Translations under genes and position numbers: made by a program
Part shown: one piece after another, positions 18,708 through 27,800 of the stretch
How positions within the stretch are numbered: the first letter of the stretch is position 1
Layout: the number at the start of each line of letters is the position of its first letter
NCBI GenBank assembly: GCA_965212505.1
Contig: OZ243123.1
Location: 2,480,001-2,544,000, forward strand
Direction of reading: 5' to 3'
DNA: 64,000 nucleotides
Source of the DNA: JAHEKO01 sp965212505
GTDB taxonomy: Bacteria > Acidobacteriota > Thermoanaerobaculia > Multivoradales > JAHEKO01
The notes under the pieces: generated by a model
Seen by the model: the letters and a program-made list of their open reading frames with translations, nothing else
Database searches by the model: none
What the model was told of the DNA's origin: nothing

Positions 18708-19159
18708 GAAGTTGCCTCCTGTTGCGAGAAGAGACGACTGTATTGGCCGTAGCCCTCGTCCTCGAGATCGTCGGCATGGACGAAGCGAAGGGCTGCTGAG
18801 TTGATGCAGTAGCGTAGCCCGCCGCCTTCACTCGGACCGTCGGGAAACACATGCCCGAGGTGGCAGTCACCGCTGGCTGACCGCACTTCCGTCCGCGCCA
18901 TGCCGTGGCTCTGATCATGGTTCTCGACCACGAAGTCCTCCGAGATCGGCTCGGTGAAGCTTGGCCAGCCCGAACCGCTGTCGAACTTGGTTGTCGAAGC
19001 AAAGAGCGGCTCGCCGGAGACCAAATCGACGTAGATGCCCGGCTCCTTGTTGTCCAGGTATTCCCCTGAGAAGGCAAGCTCAGTGCCATCTTCCTGGGTC
19101 ACTCGATACTGGTCCGGTGTGAGGCTCGACACGGCCGTTGGGTTCTTGTTGTATTTCAT
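18704..19159 (-). CDS. msrB: Methionine sulfoxide reductase B
   Basis: Peptide-methionine (R)-S-oxide reductase, 151 residues. Start ATG 19159 has GGAGGG 7 nt upstream; a TTG at 19174 is less likely. Motifs: SGSGWPSFTEPI, GDCHLGHVFPDG (resolving-type Cys) and LRYCINSAALRF (catalytic Cys). The zinc CxxC pairs of some MsrB are absent. Its TGA stop overlaps the msrA ATG, so translation is coupled and the pair would repair both methionine sulfoxide epimers. It lies 95 nt after selO on the same strand. Confidence 0.92.
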   Translation of the reverse strand: MKYNKNPTAVSSLTPDQYRVTQEDGTELAFSGEYLDNKEPGIYVDLVSGEPLFASTTKFDSGSGWPSFTEPISEDFVVENHDQSHGMARTEVRSASGDCHLGHVFPDGPSEGGGLRYCINSAALRFVHADDLEDEGYGQYSRLFSQQEATS

Positions 19160-19254
19160 GGTGTTTCCCTCCAAGGGTTCACGGGAGCGCTGGTGCTCGT
19201 CACGGAATTCAGGAACCAGCTCTCCACGCGATGGAGTCGATCAAGAGCGAACAG

Positions 19255-20727
19255 CTAGGTTCCGCAGAAGGTCCGATAGCGTCCGAAGCTCACGGGCGGC
19301 GGAGCTGCGTAGGCCTCCAGCCCTTGCTTCTCCTCATAGGGGTTCTCGAGGACCTCGAGCAGAGTCTCGAAGGGTCCGAGTGTCTGACCGTCAAGGGCAG
19401 CCGTCAGGGCCTCCTCAACCTTGTGATTCCGCGGGATGTAGATCGGGTTCACCCGGTTCATGGCGCCAAAGCGCACTTCGGCGCTCGCGCTCTCGCGGGA
19501 CAGACGTGCCCGCCAGCGCTCCGCCCAAAGGTCGTATGCGGAAGCGTCGTCCAGGACTGCGCGCAGCGGTGCGTCGTCGCCTCGAACCGCCTCCGACAAA
19601 CGGCGAAAGGCGAGCGTGTAGTCGGCGTTCTGCCCCTCGAGCGCGGCAAGAAAACCGTTGGCGAGCTCGAGATCGCCGTCCTCCGACTCGGCGAGACCGA
19701 GCTTCGCCCGCATTCCGTCGAGCCAGTACGCCACATACCGATCGACGAAACCGTTGACGGCGTCTCCGGCGAGCCCGAGGGCGCGCTCCTCGTCGGTATC
19801 GATCAACGGCAGCAGCGTCTCGGCAAGCCGGCCGAGGTTCCAGTGCGCGATCACTGGCTGCTGGCCGTACGCATAGCGCCCAAGAGTGTCGATGGAACTG
19901 AAAACCGCATTCGGCTCGTACGCATCAAGGAACGCGCAGGGCCCGTAGTCGATCGTCTCCCCCGAAATGGCCATGTTGTCGGTGTTCATCACGCCGTGGA
20001 CGAATCCAACGTGCATCCAGCGGGCGATCAGTTGCGCCTGTGTGTCGAGCACTGCCGTGAGGAAACCGAGGTAGGGGTTATCTGCATCGCGAACTTCCGG
20101 ATAGTGGCGCGCGATGCTGTAGTCGGCGAGTTGCTTTACCTTCTCCACGTCACCGCGCGCGGCGAAGAACTGGAAGGTCCCGATGCGGATATGGCTGGCA
20201 GCGACTCGGGTCAGAACAGCTCCCGGAAGCTCCTCTTCCCGAATGACCCACTCCCCTGTTGCAACGCTGGCGAGTGCCCGTGTCGTTGGGATCCCGAGTG
20301 CATGCATCGCTTCACTGATCAAGTGCTCTCGCAAAACCGGGCCGATCGGGGCTTTGCCGTCGCCTCCACGAGAGAAGGGTGTACGACCGGAGCCCTTGAG
20401 TTGGATATCGCGACGCCTGCCGTTGCGGTCGATCACTTCGCCCAACAGCAGCGCTCTTCCGTCGCCGAGCCGGGGCACAAAACCGCCGAACTGGTGTCCA
20501 GCGTAGGCCTGTGCGAGCGGGCTGGCGCCCTCCGGCGTTTCGTTGCCCGCAAGGATCGCCGCGCCATGACCGGAGGTCAGGAAACCGGGATCGAGCCCCA
20601 GCTCCGAGGCGAGAGCGAGGTTGAGTTTCAAGAGCCTCGGCTTTGGCACCTCGGCGGCCTGCGACGGCACGTAGAAGCCCCGGAGTTCACGCGCGTAGGA
20701 GTTGTCGAACTCGAATTCAGTGTTCAT
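19255..20727 (-). CDS. selO: SelO/YdiU protein adenylyltransferase (Cys form)
   Basis: Pseudokinase-fold AMPylator of 490 residues. Typical SelO segments: YAGHQFGGFVPRLGDGRA, LKGSGRTPFSRGGDGKA (ATP loop), REHLISEAMHALGIPTTRAL, GFVHGVMNTDNMAISGETIDYGP (metal-binding Asn/Asp) and MNRVNPIYIPRNH. The C-terminus is YRTFCGT; in animal SelO a selenocysteine sits near this end, while here it is Cys. SelO AMPylates proteins involved in redox homeostasis, which suits the msrB-msrA neighbours downstream. No strong ribosome site precedes ATG 20727. Confidence 0.9.
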   Translation of the reverse strand: MNTEFEFDNSYARELRGFYVPSQAAEVPKPRLLKLNLALASELGLDPGFLTSGHGAAILAGNETPEGASPLAQAYAGHQFGGFVPRLGDGRALLLGEVIDRNGRRRDIQLKGSGRTPFSRGGDGKAPIGPVLREHLISEAMHALGIPTTRALASVATGEWVIREEELPGAVLTRVAASHIRIGTFQFFAARGDVEKVKQLADYSIARHYPEVRDADNPYLGFLTAVLDTQAQLIARWMHVGFVHGVMNTDNMAISGETIDYGPCAFLDAYEPNAVFSSIDTLGRYAYGQQPVIAHWNLGRLAETLLPLIDTDEERALGLAGDAVNGFVDRYVAYWLDGMRAKLGLAESEDGDLELANGFLAALEGQNADYTLAFRRLSEAVRGDDAPLRAVLDDASAYDLWAERWRARLSRESASAEVRFGAMNRVNPIYIPRNHKVEEALTAALDGQTLGPFETLLEVLENPYEEKQGLEAYAAPPPVSFGRYRTFCGT

Positions 20728-20876
20728 CTGCAGATGTTCTTCGAAGGGTGCTCTTGTTCAGGCCCGGTGGTCGGTGCCTCGCTCTTGAAAAGACAACGTG
20801 CGCCGTTGTGTCTTGATTCCAAACCTAGCCGAATCTCGAGGGACACGAAGGGTCGTGCTCTCCCAGCGGCGGGGCG

Positions 20877-22016
20877 CTAGTTCAGCGGATACCCGGTCAG
20901 AACGTAGTCGCTGCCGCCATTCCCGTGGCAGCCGAAACAGAGGGGTACTCCGTTGCCGGACGCGACCGGCTCCGAACCAAGAACCGTGTTCGTCACCTCG
21001 TACCAATACCACCCTTGACCCCCGGCGCTGTCGCTCTGGGTCTTGACCATCACCGCCCAGCCTTCGAGCTCGCCCTCCGCCGTGTACATCTCCTTCACCG
21101 CCGCGGAGCCCGCGGGGTGCTGACTCTGGCCGCTCTCGAGGGACGCTCCAAGCGTCGCATCCATAAAAACCCTCACCGGCCGGCCGTATTTCGAGTGGGG
21201 ACCTCTGCTTGGATGTGGACCCGACTCGCGCACCGCAAAGCTCTTGTACTCGCCTCCGATGAGGTACTCGAGTAAGGCGTCATCGCCGACCGGCACCTCG
21301 CTTCGGACTGACCCTGTCGGCACGGTAGGCTCCATCGCTCCTTTAAGAGCCCCCGCCATCGCCGCACTGATCGCGTCAAAGCTCTCAGCACCGGGCTCCA
21401 TCGTCTTGCCGCTCATCTTGCGCTCACCCTTGGCAGCTCGGAGCACTGGGTAGTACTGGGTAAACACAAAATCGTCTGCGGCGCTCGCCTCGTGGCAGGA
21501 GTTGCACGCCGCGGTCGGAAAGGCTGCGGCCGTATCCGCCAGTGGGTAGGAGTGACCGAAACTGAAGTACGCCCAGTTCCCAGGCTCGTCTTCGAACCGC
21601 TTCGAGTCCTTGATCGTCGCCTCGAGCCCGACGAAGTCACCCATGAAGTAGCCGTTGCCGCTAACCGCCTGCTTGGAACCCACCAGGACGAGCTCCTTGA
21701 TGATCACCGTGCCGTCGGGGAACGTGCCGTTCTTCTTCCAGTGAGCGAAGTCCGCCGGGTGAATGTAGACATTATGGAACTCCGGGAACGCCGCCTCCGG
21801 CGGATTCAGGTCATTCGGAGTCAGAGGTGTGCCGATGTAGACCCACTCGCGATAGCCCACTGGACGATTGAGGTGACCGTTCTCGTCGAAGGTGGGCTTC
21901 GGCTGGTCTGCGGCGCTCGCTCCGAAAGCGACCAGACTGGCCACCGCCGTCGCGACAAGGGCGCCAACGAGTCTTCTCGGCCTCACGACCGATGCTTGGT
22001 TTCGGTTGAAGTACAT
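20877..22016 (-). CDS. Cytochrome P460-like c-type cytochrome
   Basis: A 379-residue periplasmic protein with signal peptide (VATAVASLVAFGASAAD). Contains GYREWVYIGTPLTPND, EFHNVYIHPADFAHWKKNGTFPDGT and FVGLEATIKD, the cytochrome P460 domain pattern. Two heme c motifs are present: CNSCH in the middle and CFGCH near the C-terminus. P460-type cytochromes oxidise hydroxylamine or bind NO; the second heme motif makes this a diheme form. ATG 22016 has GGGAGG 6 nt upstream. Divergent to the AraC gene. Confidence 0.8.
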   Translation of the reverse strand: MYFNRNQASVVRPRRLVGALVATAVASLVAFGASAADQPKPTFDENGHLNRPVGYREWVYIGTPLTPNDLNPPEAAFPEFHNVYIHPADFAHWKKNGTFPDGTVIIKELVLVGSKQAVSGNGYFMGDFVGLEATIKDSKRFEDEPGNWAYFSFGHSYPLADTAAAFPTAACNSCHEASAADDFVFTQYYPVLRAAKGERKMSGKTMEPGAESFDAISAAMAGALKGAMEPTVPTGSVRSEVPVGDDALLEYLIGGEYKSFAVRESGPHPSRGPHSKYGRPVRVFMDATLGASLESGQSQHPAGSAAVKEMYTAEGELEGWAVMVKTQSDSAGGQGWYWYEVTNTVLGSEPVASGNGVPLCFGCHGNGGSDYVLTGYPLN

Positions 22017-22117
22017 TGGTAGCCTCCCTCAGCAGTGTCAAAGACAGAATGCGGCTCGGAACGAGAAGAGAGTGCCGCAGCGGTGCTCTGACCGCCACGA
22101 CCGAGCGAATCAGATTC

Positions 22118-23050
22118 ATGACCGAGCGGATCAAACCACCCGACGCCGCCGCGATTCTCAGCGACATTCTCGAAACGCTGCGGTTCCGCAGCACGCTGTT
22201 CTTCCGCTCCGAGCTCTCGGCGCCTTGGGGCTTCTCCCTCGACCGAGAGCCCGCGCCCCGCTTCCATATCTCCGTCTCCGGTCGCTTCTTCCTAGGGGAA
22301 GAGGAGAAAGAGCGAGGTTCGGTCGAGGTCGGCGAAATGGAGGTCGTCATGCTGCCGGGCGGCCAGGGCCACTGGATTGCTGATCGGCCCGGTCGGCAGC
22401 TTGTACCCAGCGCGAGAATGGGCGAGGCCTGTGAACTGAGCTCCCCTCTCCTACAGGGGGCCGTCACCAACTTGGTCATGTGCGGCGTCAGCCGGTTCGA
22501 CACCGAACTGAGTCATCCTCTGGTCGACGCTCTCCCGTCGCTCATTCACTTCCCCAAGCTCGACACAGAGAGCACCATTTGGCGGCTGGTGGAACTGATC
22601 AGCGGCGAGGCGGAAAGAACGCCGACCTTGCGGTCCTCAATTCTCGACCGTCTGACCGAGGCGCTCTTCCTGCGGTTGGTCCAGGAGTTCATCGAACAGG
22701 GTGACGAGCCCATCGGCTTTGTCGCCGCGCTGCAGGACCGCTCTCTGCGCCTAGCCTTGGAGTTGCTCCACAAGGAGCCCGAAACTCCCTGGACGATCGA
22801 CGAATTGGCCCACCAGGTAGCGCTCTCCAGAGCCACTCTGGTTCGCCGTTTCCGCGAGTCGGTGGGCATGGCGCCAATCGAGTACCTCAACCGCTGGCGG
22901 CTACTGAAAGCCCACCAGCTGGCCCGCTACTCCGCCGATTCGATCGAGCAGATCGCCGGCCGGGTGGGCTTCTCGTCCGCCCAGACCTTGACCCGAGCGT
23001 TCAAACGCGCCTTCGGGTATACGCCCAGCGGTCTGCGTCACTCCGGCTGA
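22118..23050 (+). CDS. AraC-family regulator with cupin domain
   Basis: About 310 residues. The N-terminal cupin_6/AraC-binding domain (LSAPWGFSLDREPAPRFHIS, VVMLPGGQGHW) is followed by a two-HTH AraC DNA-binding domain (DELAHQVALSRATLVRRFRE, IAGRVGFSSAQTLTRAFKRAFGYTPS). ATG 22118 is chosen from family length; an ATG at 22046 is an alternative. It diverges from the cytochrome P460 gene and may control it. Confidence 0.8.
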   Translation: MTERIKPPDAAAILSDILETLRFRSTLFFRSELSAPWGFSLDREPAPRFHISVSGRFFLGEEEKERGSVEVGEMEVVMLPGGQGHWIADRPGRQLVPSARMGEACELSSPLLQGAVTNLVMCGVSRFDTELSHPLVDALPSLIHFPKLDTESTIWRLVELISGEAERTPTLRSSILDRLTEALFLRLVQEFIEQGDEPIGFVAALQDRSLRLALELLHKEPETPWTIDELAHQVALSRATLVRRFRESVGMAPIEYLNRWRLLKAHQLARYSADSIEQIAGRVGFSSAQTLTRAFKRAFGYTPSGLRHSG

Positions 23051-23128
23051 AGGGAGTACGGACGCGGGCCGGCGAAGGTCGCGCCATCTAGCGTCGGAAG
23101 CGGAAGCTCTGCGCATCCCCTGGCCCCG

Positions 23129-23482
23129 ACACCCGAGCGCGACGAGCAACCCCCCAGCTGAGGTTCTTTTCGATCTATCCGCACTACGTGGCGACGGTCG
23201 AGAAGATGGGCCGCACCAAGGAAGAGCTGCACCAGGTCATCCACCGGCTGATCGGCTTCGACGACGCGAGGCTACAGCAGCTCAACGACGACAAGGTGAC
23301 CTTCGAGGAGTTCCTTCAGCAGACAACGCTCAACCCGAACGCGCACCTAATCACGGGCGTCATCTGCGGCTAGCTGATCGAAGAGCTCGAGACCCGCTCA
23401 CACAGAAGGGCCGGTACCTCGACAAACTCGCGGATGAACTCGCCAGGGGGAAGAAGACGGAGAGCATCCCGCGCTCCGGGTA
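23129..23482 (+). pseudogene. Decayed DUF2200 copy
   Basis: Nucleotide similarity to 3643-4011 runs the full length: CCGAGCGCGACGAGC near the 5' end, then FFSIYPHYVATVEKMGRTKEELHQVI, and HLITGVICG followed by an in-frame TAG. The remaining GRYLDKLADELARGKK portion is present only in another frame, ending at a TAG at 23480-23482. At least one frameshift and one stop, so non-functional. Confidence 0.8.
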
Positions 23483-23535
23483 GCGGTATCGTGAACGGCC
23501 AAGTGAGGGCCTTGGAGCAGAGTTCTACAGCTCGG

Positions 23536-24459
23536 TTACCGACTCACCTGCACGAGCTCCGATCCGTCTCGGCGAACGACGAAGATCCTCCGCACGCCGA
23601 CCCGAGTCGACTCAAAAGCGATCCACTCGCCGTCCGGAGAGAAGCTCGGCAGGGCGTCGTTGCTGTTCGGCGACTGCGAGAGGTTCCATTCTCTACCTGT
23701 GTCGAGATCGTGCAGATAGATCTCGAAGTCGCCCGACTTGTCTGACTGATAGACAAACGTGCGGCCATCGGGTGAGTGGCGAGGAGCATTGCTCACGCTG
23801 TTCGCCGGAGACTCGGTGACACGCCTCGGAGCGGACCCGTCCCCGTTCACCTCGAAGACTTCCCAATGACCGAGTCGATCGCTGGAGATCAGGATCTTGT
23901 CCGCCTGAGGAGACCAACTCGCCCATTCGTCGTGTGCGGGGCCATCCACCAAGATCTTCAGAATGCCGCGGCCCAGGTCGTAGACCGCGATCGTGCGGTT
24001 CTCGCTGCCGACGCCGTGGTTGAAACTGAGAACCGTTTCGGCGACGAACTGCGGGCGGCTCTGCCCGCCGGGAAGTGCGAGGACTCGACGCGCTGGACCG
24101 CCGTCGACGCTCACCGAGTAGATGTCGCGATCGGCCCCGAGATCAGAGGCGAAGACGATCTCACTGCCGTCGGGCGTGAAGCTCGGAGTGGAGTCGAGAA
24201 CCTGGTTCCGCGTCAGCTGGAGAGCCTCGCCGGTACGCCAGCGCAGCAGATACAGCTCGAAGTCCCCATCGTCATCTCCGCTGTAGACGATGGCCTCGCC
24301 GTCAGGGCTCCATGCCGGATGGAAGTGCCCACGCTCGAGTGCCGAGGCGACTCCTGAGAGAGCGAGAAAAGCAGAGAGGACGAAAACCGTGAGGATTGAG
24401 CGCAAGCCAGCCGTAGGGCCTCTGATTTCGGTCGCGGGAGGCACGTTCCAGAGGCGCAT
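23536..24459 (-). CDS. TolB-like PD40 propeller protein, exported
   Basis: A 307-residue periplasmic beta-propeller. Start ATG 24459 is chosen because it begins a signal sequence (LRSILTVFVLSAFLALSGVASA). At least five PD40/TolB-type blades follow, each with the pattern xxSPDGxxIxFxSDxxGxxxIY (AWSPDGEAIVYSGDDDG, SFTPDGSEIVFASDLGA, SFSPDGEWIAFESTRVG). No catalytic domain is attached. TolB-type propellers scaffold interactions in the envelope. Upstream of it lie a repeat and a gene-free zone. Confidence 0.75.
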   Translation of the reverse strand: MRLWNVPPATEIRGPTAGLRSILTVFVLSAFLALSGVASALERGHFHPAWSPDGEAIVYSGDDDGDFELYLLRWRTGEALQLTRNQVLDSTPSFTPDGSEIVFASDLGADRDIYSVSVDGGPARRVLALPGGQSRPQFVAETVLSFNHGVGSENRTIAVYDLGRGILKILVDGPAHDEWASWSPQADKILISSDRLGHWEVFEVNGDGSAPRRVTESPANSVSNAPRHSPDGRTFVYQSDKSGDFEIYLHDLDTGREWNLSQSPNSNDALPSFSPDGEWIAFESTRVGVRRIFVVRRDGSELVQVSR

Positions 24460-24863
24460 AGGGGACGGCCAGCGTATGCGCAGGCAGCACAGCGGCGGAA
24501 CGCACTTGCAGCCGGCGGCACCTCCGAGCAGCCAGCTGCCCCGGTCGAGAGGTGCCACACGCATGTAGTCGGCCTGTGCCCAGAAACCAGACCCGCGCCA
24601 CTGGACGCTGAAGGCGCATTGGTGTCCCAAAGCATTCCAAGTTGGAACCAGATTCAGGCATGGCTCAGTGAGCTGAGCCAGATCCAGCGTGTCGTGACCT
24701 GACAGCGGGCTTCTTAGCCACACTCGCGGCGGCATCAACGACACATCGCCCGGCCAGTGCCCTCCGCTCCGCGCCTCCAAAGCTGCCGTTCACCTGCGGC
24801 GCGCGAAGAGCGCTGTCCGGTGCAAAGCCTGGTTAGGCCGCTGCTGGCTGCGGCACGTGCCGA
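24460..24863. other. Gene-free stretch
   Basis: No supported gene. It contains most of dispersed repeat copy C, and GTGCCACACGCATGT at 24552-24566, which is similar to a 15-mer seen at 16567 and 17695. Confidence 0.4.
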
Positions 24864-24897
24864 CTATCGCACCCCAGCCGCCGTCGCCGGTTCGCTC
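24815..24897 (-). repeat. Dispersed repeat family, copy C (diverged)
   Basis: Minus-strand reading GAACCGGCGACGGCGGCTGG, then GGTGCGATAGTCGGCACGTG and CCGCAGCCAGC. The first half matches copies A and B; the second half has diverged. It overlaps the 3' end of the 24864-28673 gene, so the last codons (PATAAGVR) come from repeat sequence. Confidence 0.45.
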
Positions 24898-27800
24898 TCC
24901 ACCCAGTACTTCTCAGGGAAGGGCACCTGGTCGGGATAGACCTGATCGAGGCTGTCCGCGTCATAGAGACGCCCATTGATCATCACCATATGGACGTCGG
25001 CGGTCGAGCGTAGGTCGTCCAGCGGATCGCCGTTGAGCACCACGAGATCGGCCAGCTTGCCGGCCTCGATCGAGCCGAGGTCCTTGTCCAGGCCAATCGC
25101 CTCGGCGCCCAGGATGGTCGCCGTGCGCAGCGCATCGTGGTTCGAGATACCGCCCGAGGCCATGGCCCAGAGCTCCCAGTGGTAGCCGAGGCCGTCGAGC
25201 TGACCGTGGCTACCGACTCCGGCTCGCCCACCGGCCTCGACGATGTCCTTCACCGCAACGGCCAGCTTGGGGAACGGATACTCCTCCTCACGGAACCAGC
25301 CGCCCGGACCCGGGCCCTGCCCCAGGCCCTGCCGGCGGGTTCTCCGATCCATCTCGCTGTGCGGCATGAAGCGACGCATCTTCGGGTCGTCGTGCGGGTT
25401 CTCGCGAGTGTAGAAGTAGTTCTCGGCCCAGGGTCCGCCGTAGGTGACCAGTAGCGTCGGCGTGTAGGTCATCTTGGTGAAGGCGGCCAACTCGACGGTG
25501 TCCCGGTAGACCGGGTAGATCGGGAAATTGTGCTCCTGACCGGCGTAGCCGTCCTGCAGCATCGTCATGTTCAGCATGAAGTCGAGCGCGCCCTCGGTCG
25601 TGGGCATCAGCCCCTGCTCCTTCGCAGCCATGATGATCCACTGCCGCTGCTGGCGGTTGCCGGCGAGGTACATCTTGATCGTCTTGGTGTCGTAGTACTC
25701 GCTGTACCGCTTGAGTGCGTCCTTGACGTGGTCGAAGTCGCGCCACATCTCGAACCAGAAAACGCCCGGGCCCGTGGAGTAGACGCGTGGACCGATCATG
25801 TTGCCTGCACGCACCTGGTCGGCGTACGTCAGGACGTCCGTTGTCGCGGTCTGTGGATCGCGCGAGGTCGTCACCCCGTAGGCCAGGTTGATCGCGTACA
25901 TCCACGACTGTTTTTTGTGGACTCCCCACGTGGGCCACATATGGGCGTGGGTGTCGACAAAACCGGGCACGATCGTCTTGCCGGCCAGGTCGACGGTCTC
26001 CGCGCCGGCCGGGATCGACACCTCGCCGCTCGATCCGACCGCCTGAATGCGATGGTTCTCGATGACGACGTCACCGTTTTCGATGACCTCGTCGCCGGAC
26101 ATCGTGACGATGCGGGCGCCGCGCAGGACCACCGTGCCCTGGGGCATGTCGCGTGTCACCGCAACTTCGATCCGGTGCTCGGCCGGCTTGTACTTCTTGT
26201 CTTCCTCGTCTTCCTCGTCTTCTTCCGCACTCTCGTCGTCACCCTCGCCGTCCGCTTCCTCGGACGCCTCCGCGTCCTCTTCGTCCGGCTCGCCTTCCTT
26301 GTCGCTCTCGCCCTCGCTCTCCTCCGCGTCTTCCTTGGCCTTCTTCTCCTCTTCCTCCTTCTTCTTCTTCTTGCGTTCCTCGCGCTCCTTCCGCTTCTTC
26401 TCGGCAGCAATCTCCTCGTCGACGCGCTCCGCCTCGTCCAGGTCGTAGACGAAGTGGGCGTTGCCGATGGACCAGTGGACCTTGCCGTCGCTGCCCCAGG
26501 CCGGGAACTGGCCGCCGATGTCGGTCAGCTTGCGCGTGGGCACGGAGGCACTTCCGGCCAGGGACACCGTCGGCGTCTCACCGCCGACCATCGGCACCGT
26601 CAGGACGAACAGGTCGGCCCCCAACTGGGCCAGCGCGCGGTCTCCGGTGGGCGCCTTTCGGATCCAGCCCGCCCGCATCGGCTCCTTGGCACCCGGCAAC
26701 GTGGCTCCGGTCACCTTGACGTGCTCTTTCTCGTCGCTGCCGTCCCAACGAATCGAGATCAGGCCCTTCTCGCGATGGTCGAGATAGATGCGCTCAGGGC
26801 CGCCCGAGAAGTGAGGGTTGTCGCGCCCGTCCGTGGGGGCGATCAGGGTCGCGTCGCCGCCCTCGGCCGGAATCCAGACAATGTCGTCGGCGGCGCCGCT
26901 CGCAAATGGGCCGGTCGCCTCGTGGTAGACGCGGGCCGGACCGCGAATGGCGACGATCTGCTCGCCGTCGGGTGACCACGCGGGCGAAGTGTAGATCCCC
27001 GACATCGTCGTCAGGCGCCGCGGGCCGCCGCTACCGGTGTCGAGCCGGTAGATGTGTCCACCCTCGTCGTCCGACCAGGTGACGTAGGCGATCGAGCCGC
27101 CGTCGGGCGACCAGACCGGCATCGCCGCCACATTCTCGTCGCCGGTCAGAGCCCGCGGCGTCCCGTCGGGGTACGCCATGACGTAGAGACGGTTCAGCAC
27201 CGTGAAGGCGATCTGCGTACCGTCCGGGGACGGCACCGCATCGCGGATCTGCCGAGCCGTGAACTCGGCCGAGTCGCTCACCGGGTAGTCAAACTCGACT
27301 TCCGGACCCACGGGCAGCTCGACGTCGACCTCGAACGGAACCTCGATCGCAGCGCTTCCGTCCACCGGAACCCGCCAGATCTTGCCGCCGTAGGTCGCCA
27401 CGAGTTCCTTCGAGTCGGGTGTGAACGACATGCCCGGCAGCACGTCGCGGCTCGCAACCGACTCCTGATCATCGCGTTGCACCGGATAGGCGAGCCAGCG
27501 CTCGTCGCCCGTCCCGAGGTCGCGCACGACCAGGCCGGTATCGGTCTCGTGCCTCGTGCCGTAGACCAGCCACTTTCCATCCGGCGACAGCGTCGGGCGG
27601 AAGGCGGAGCCGTAGCGGGAGGTGCGGGTGTAACGCTCCCCCGTCTCACGGTCGTAGTAGCCCAGCTGGTACTGAGGAAACATCGCGTTGTACTGCCACA
27701 GGCCGTTGCGCTGTGCGTACCAGATCCGTTGGCCATCGGGCGTCGGCGCCGCACCGACGGTTCGCAGGTTTTCGGGCTCCTTCACCAGCTGAATGCCGTC

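Noticed and set aside
19138..20880. 580-codon open frame antisense to selO
   Set aside because: SelO motifs are complete on the other strand; the antisense frame is compositional.
25530..26975. Long open frame antisense to the amidohydrolase fusion
   Set aside because: Leu/Val-rich mirror of the charged linker and propeller; shadow of GC-rich coding, no ribosome site or motif.
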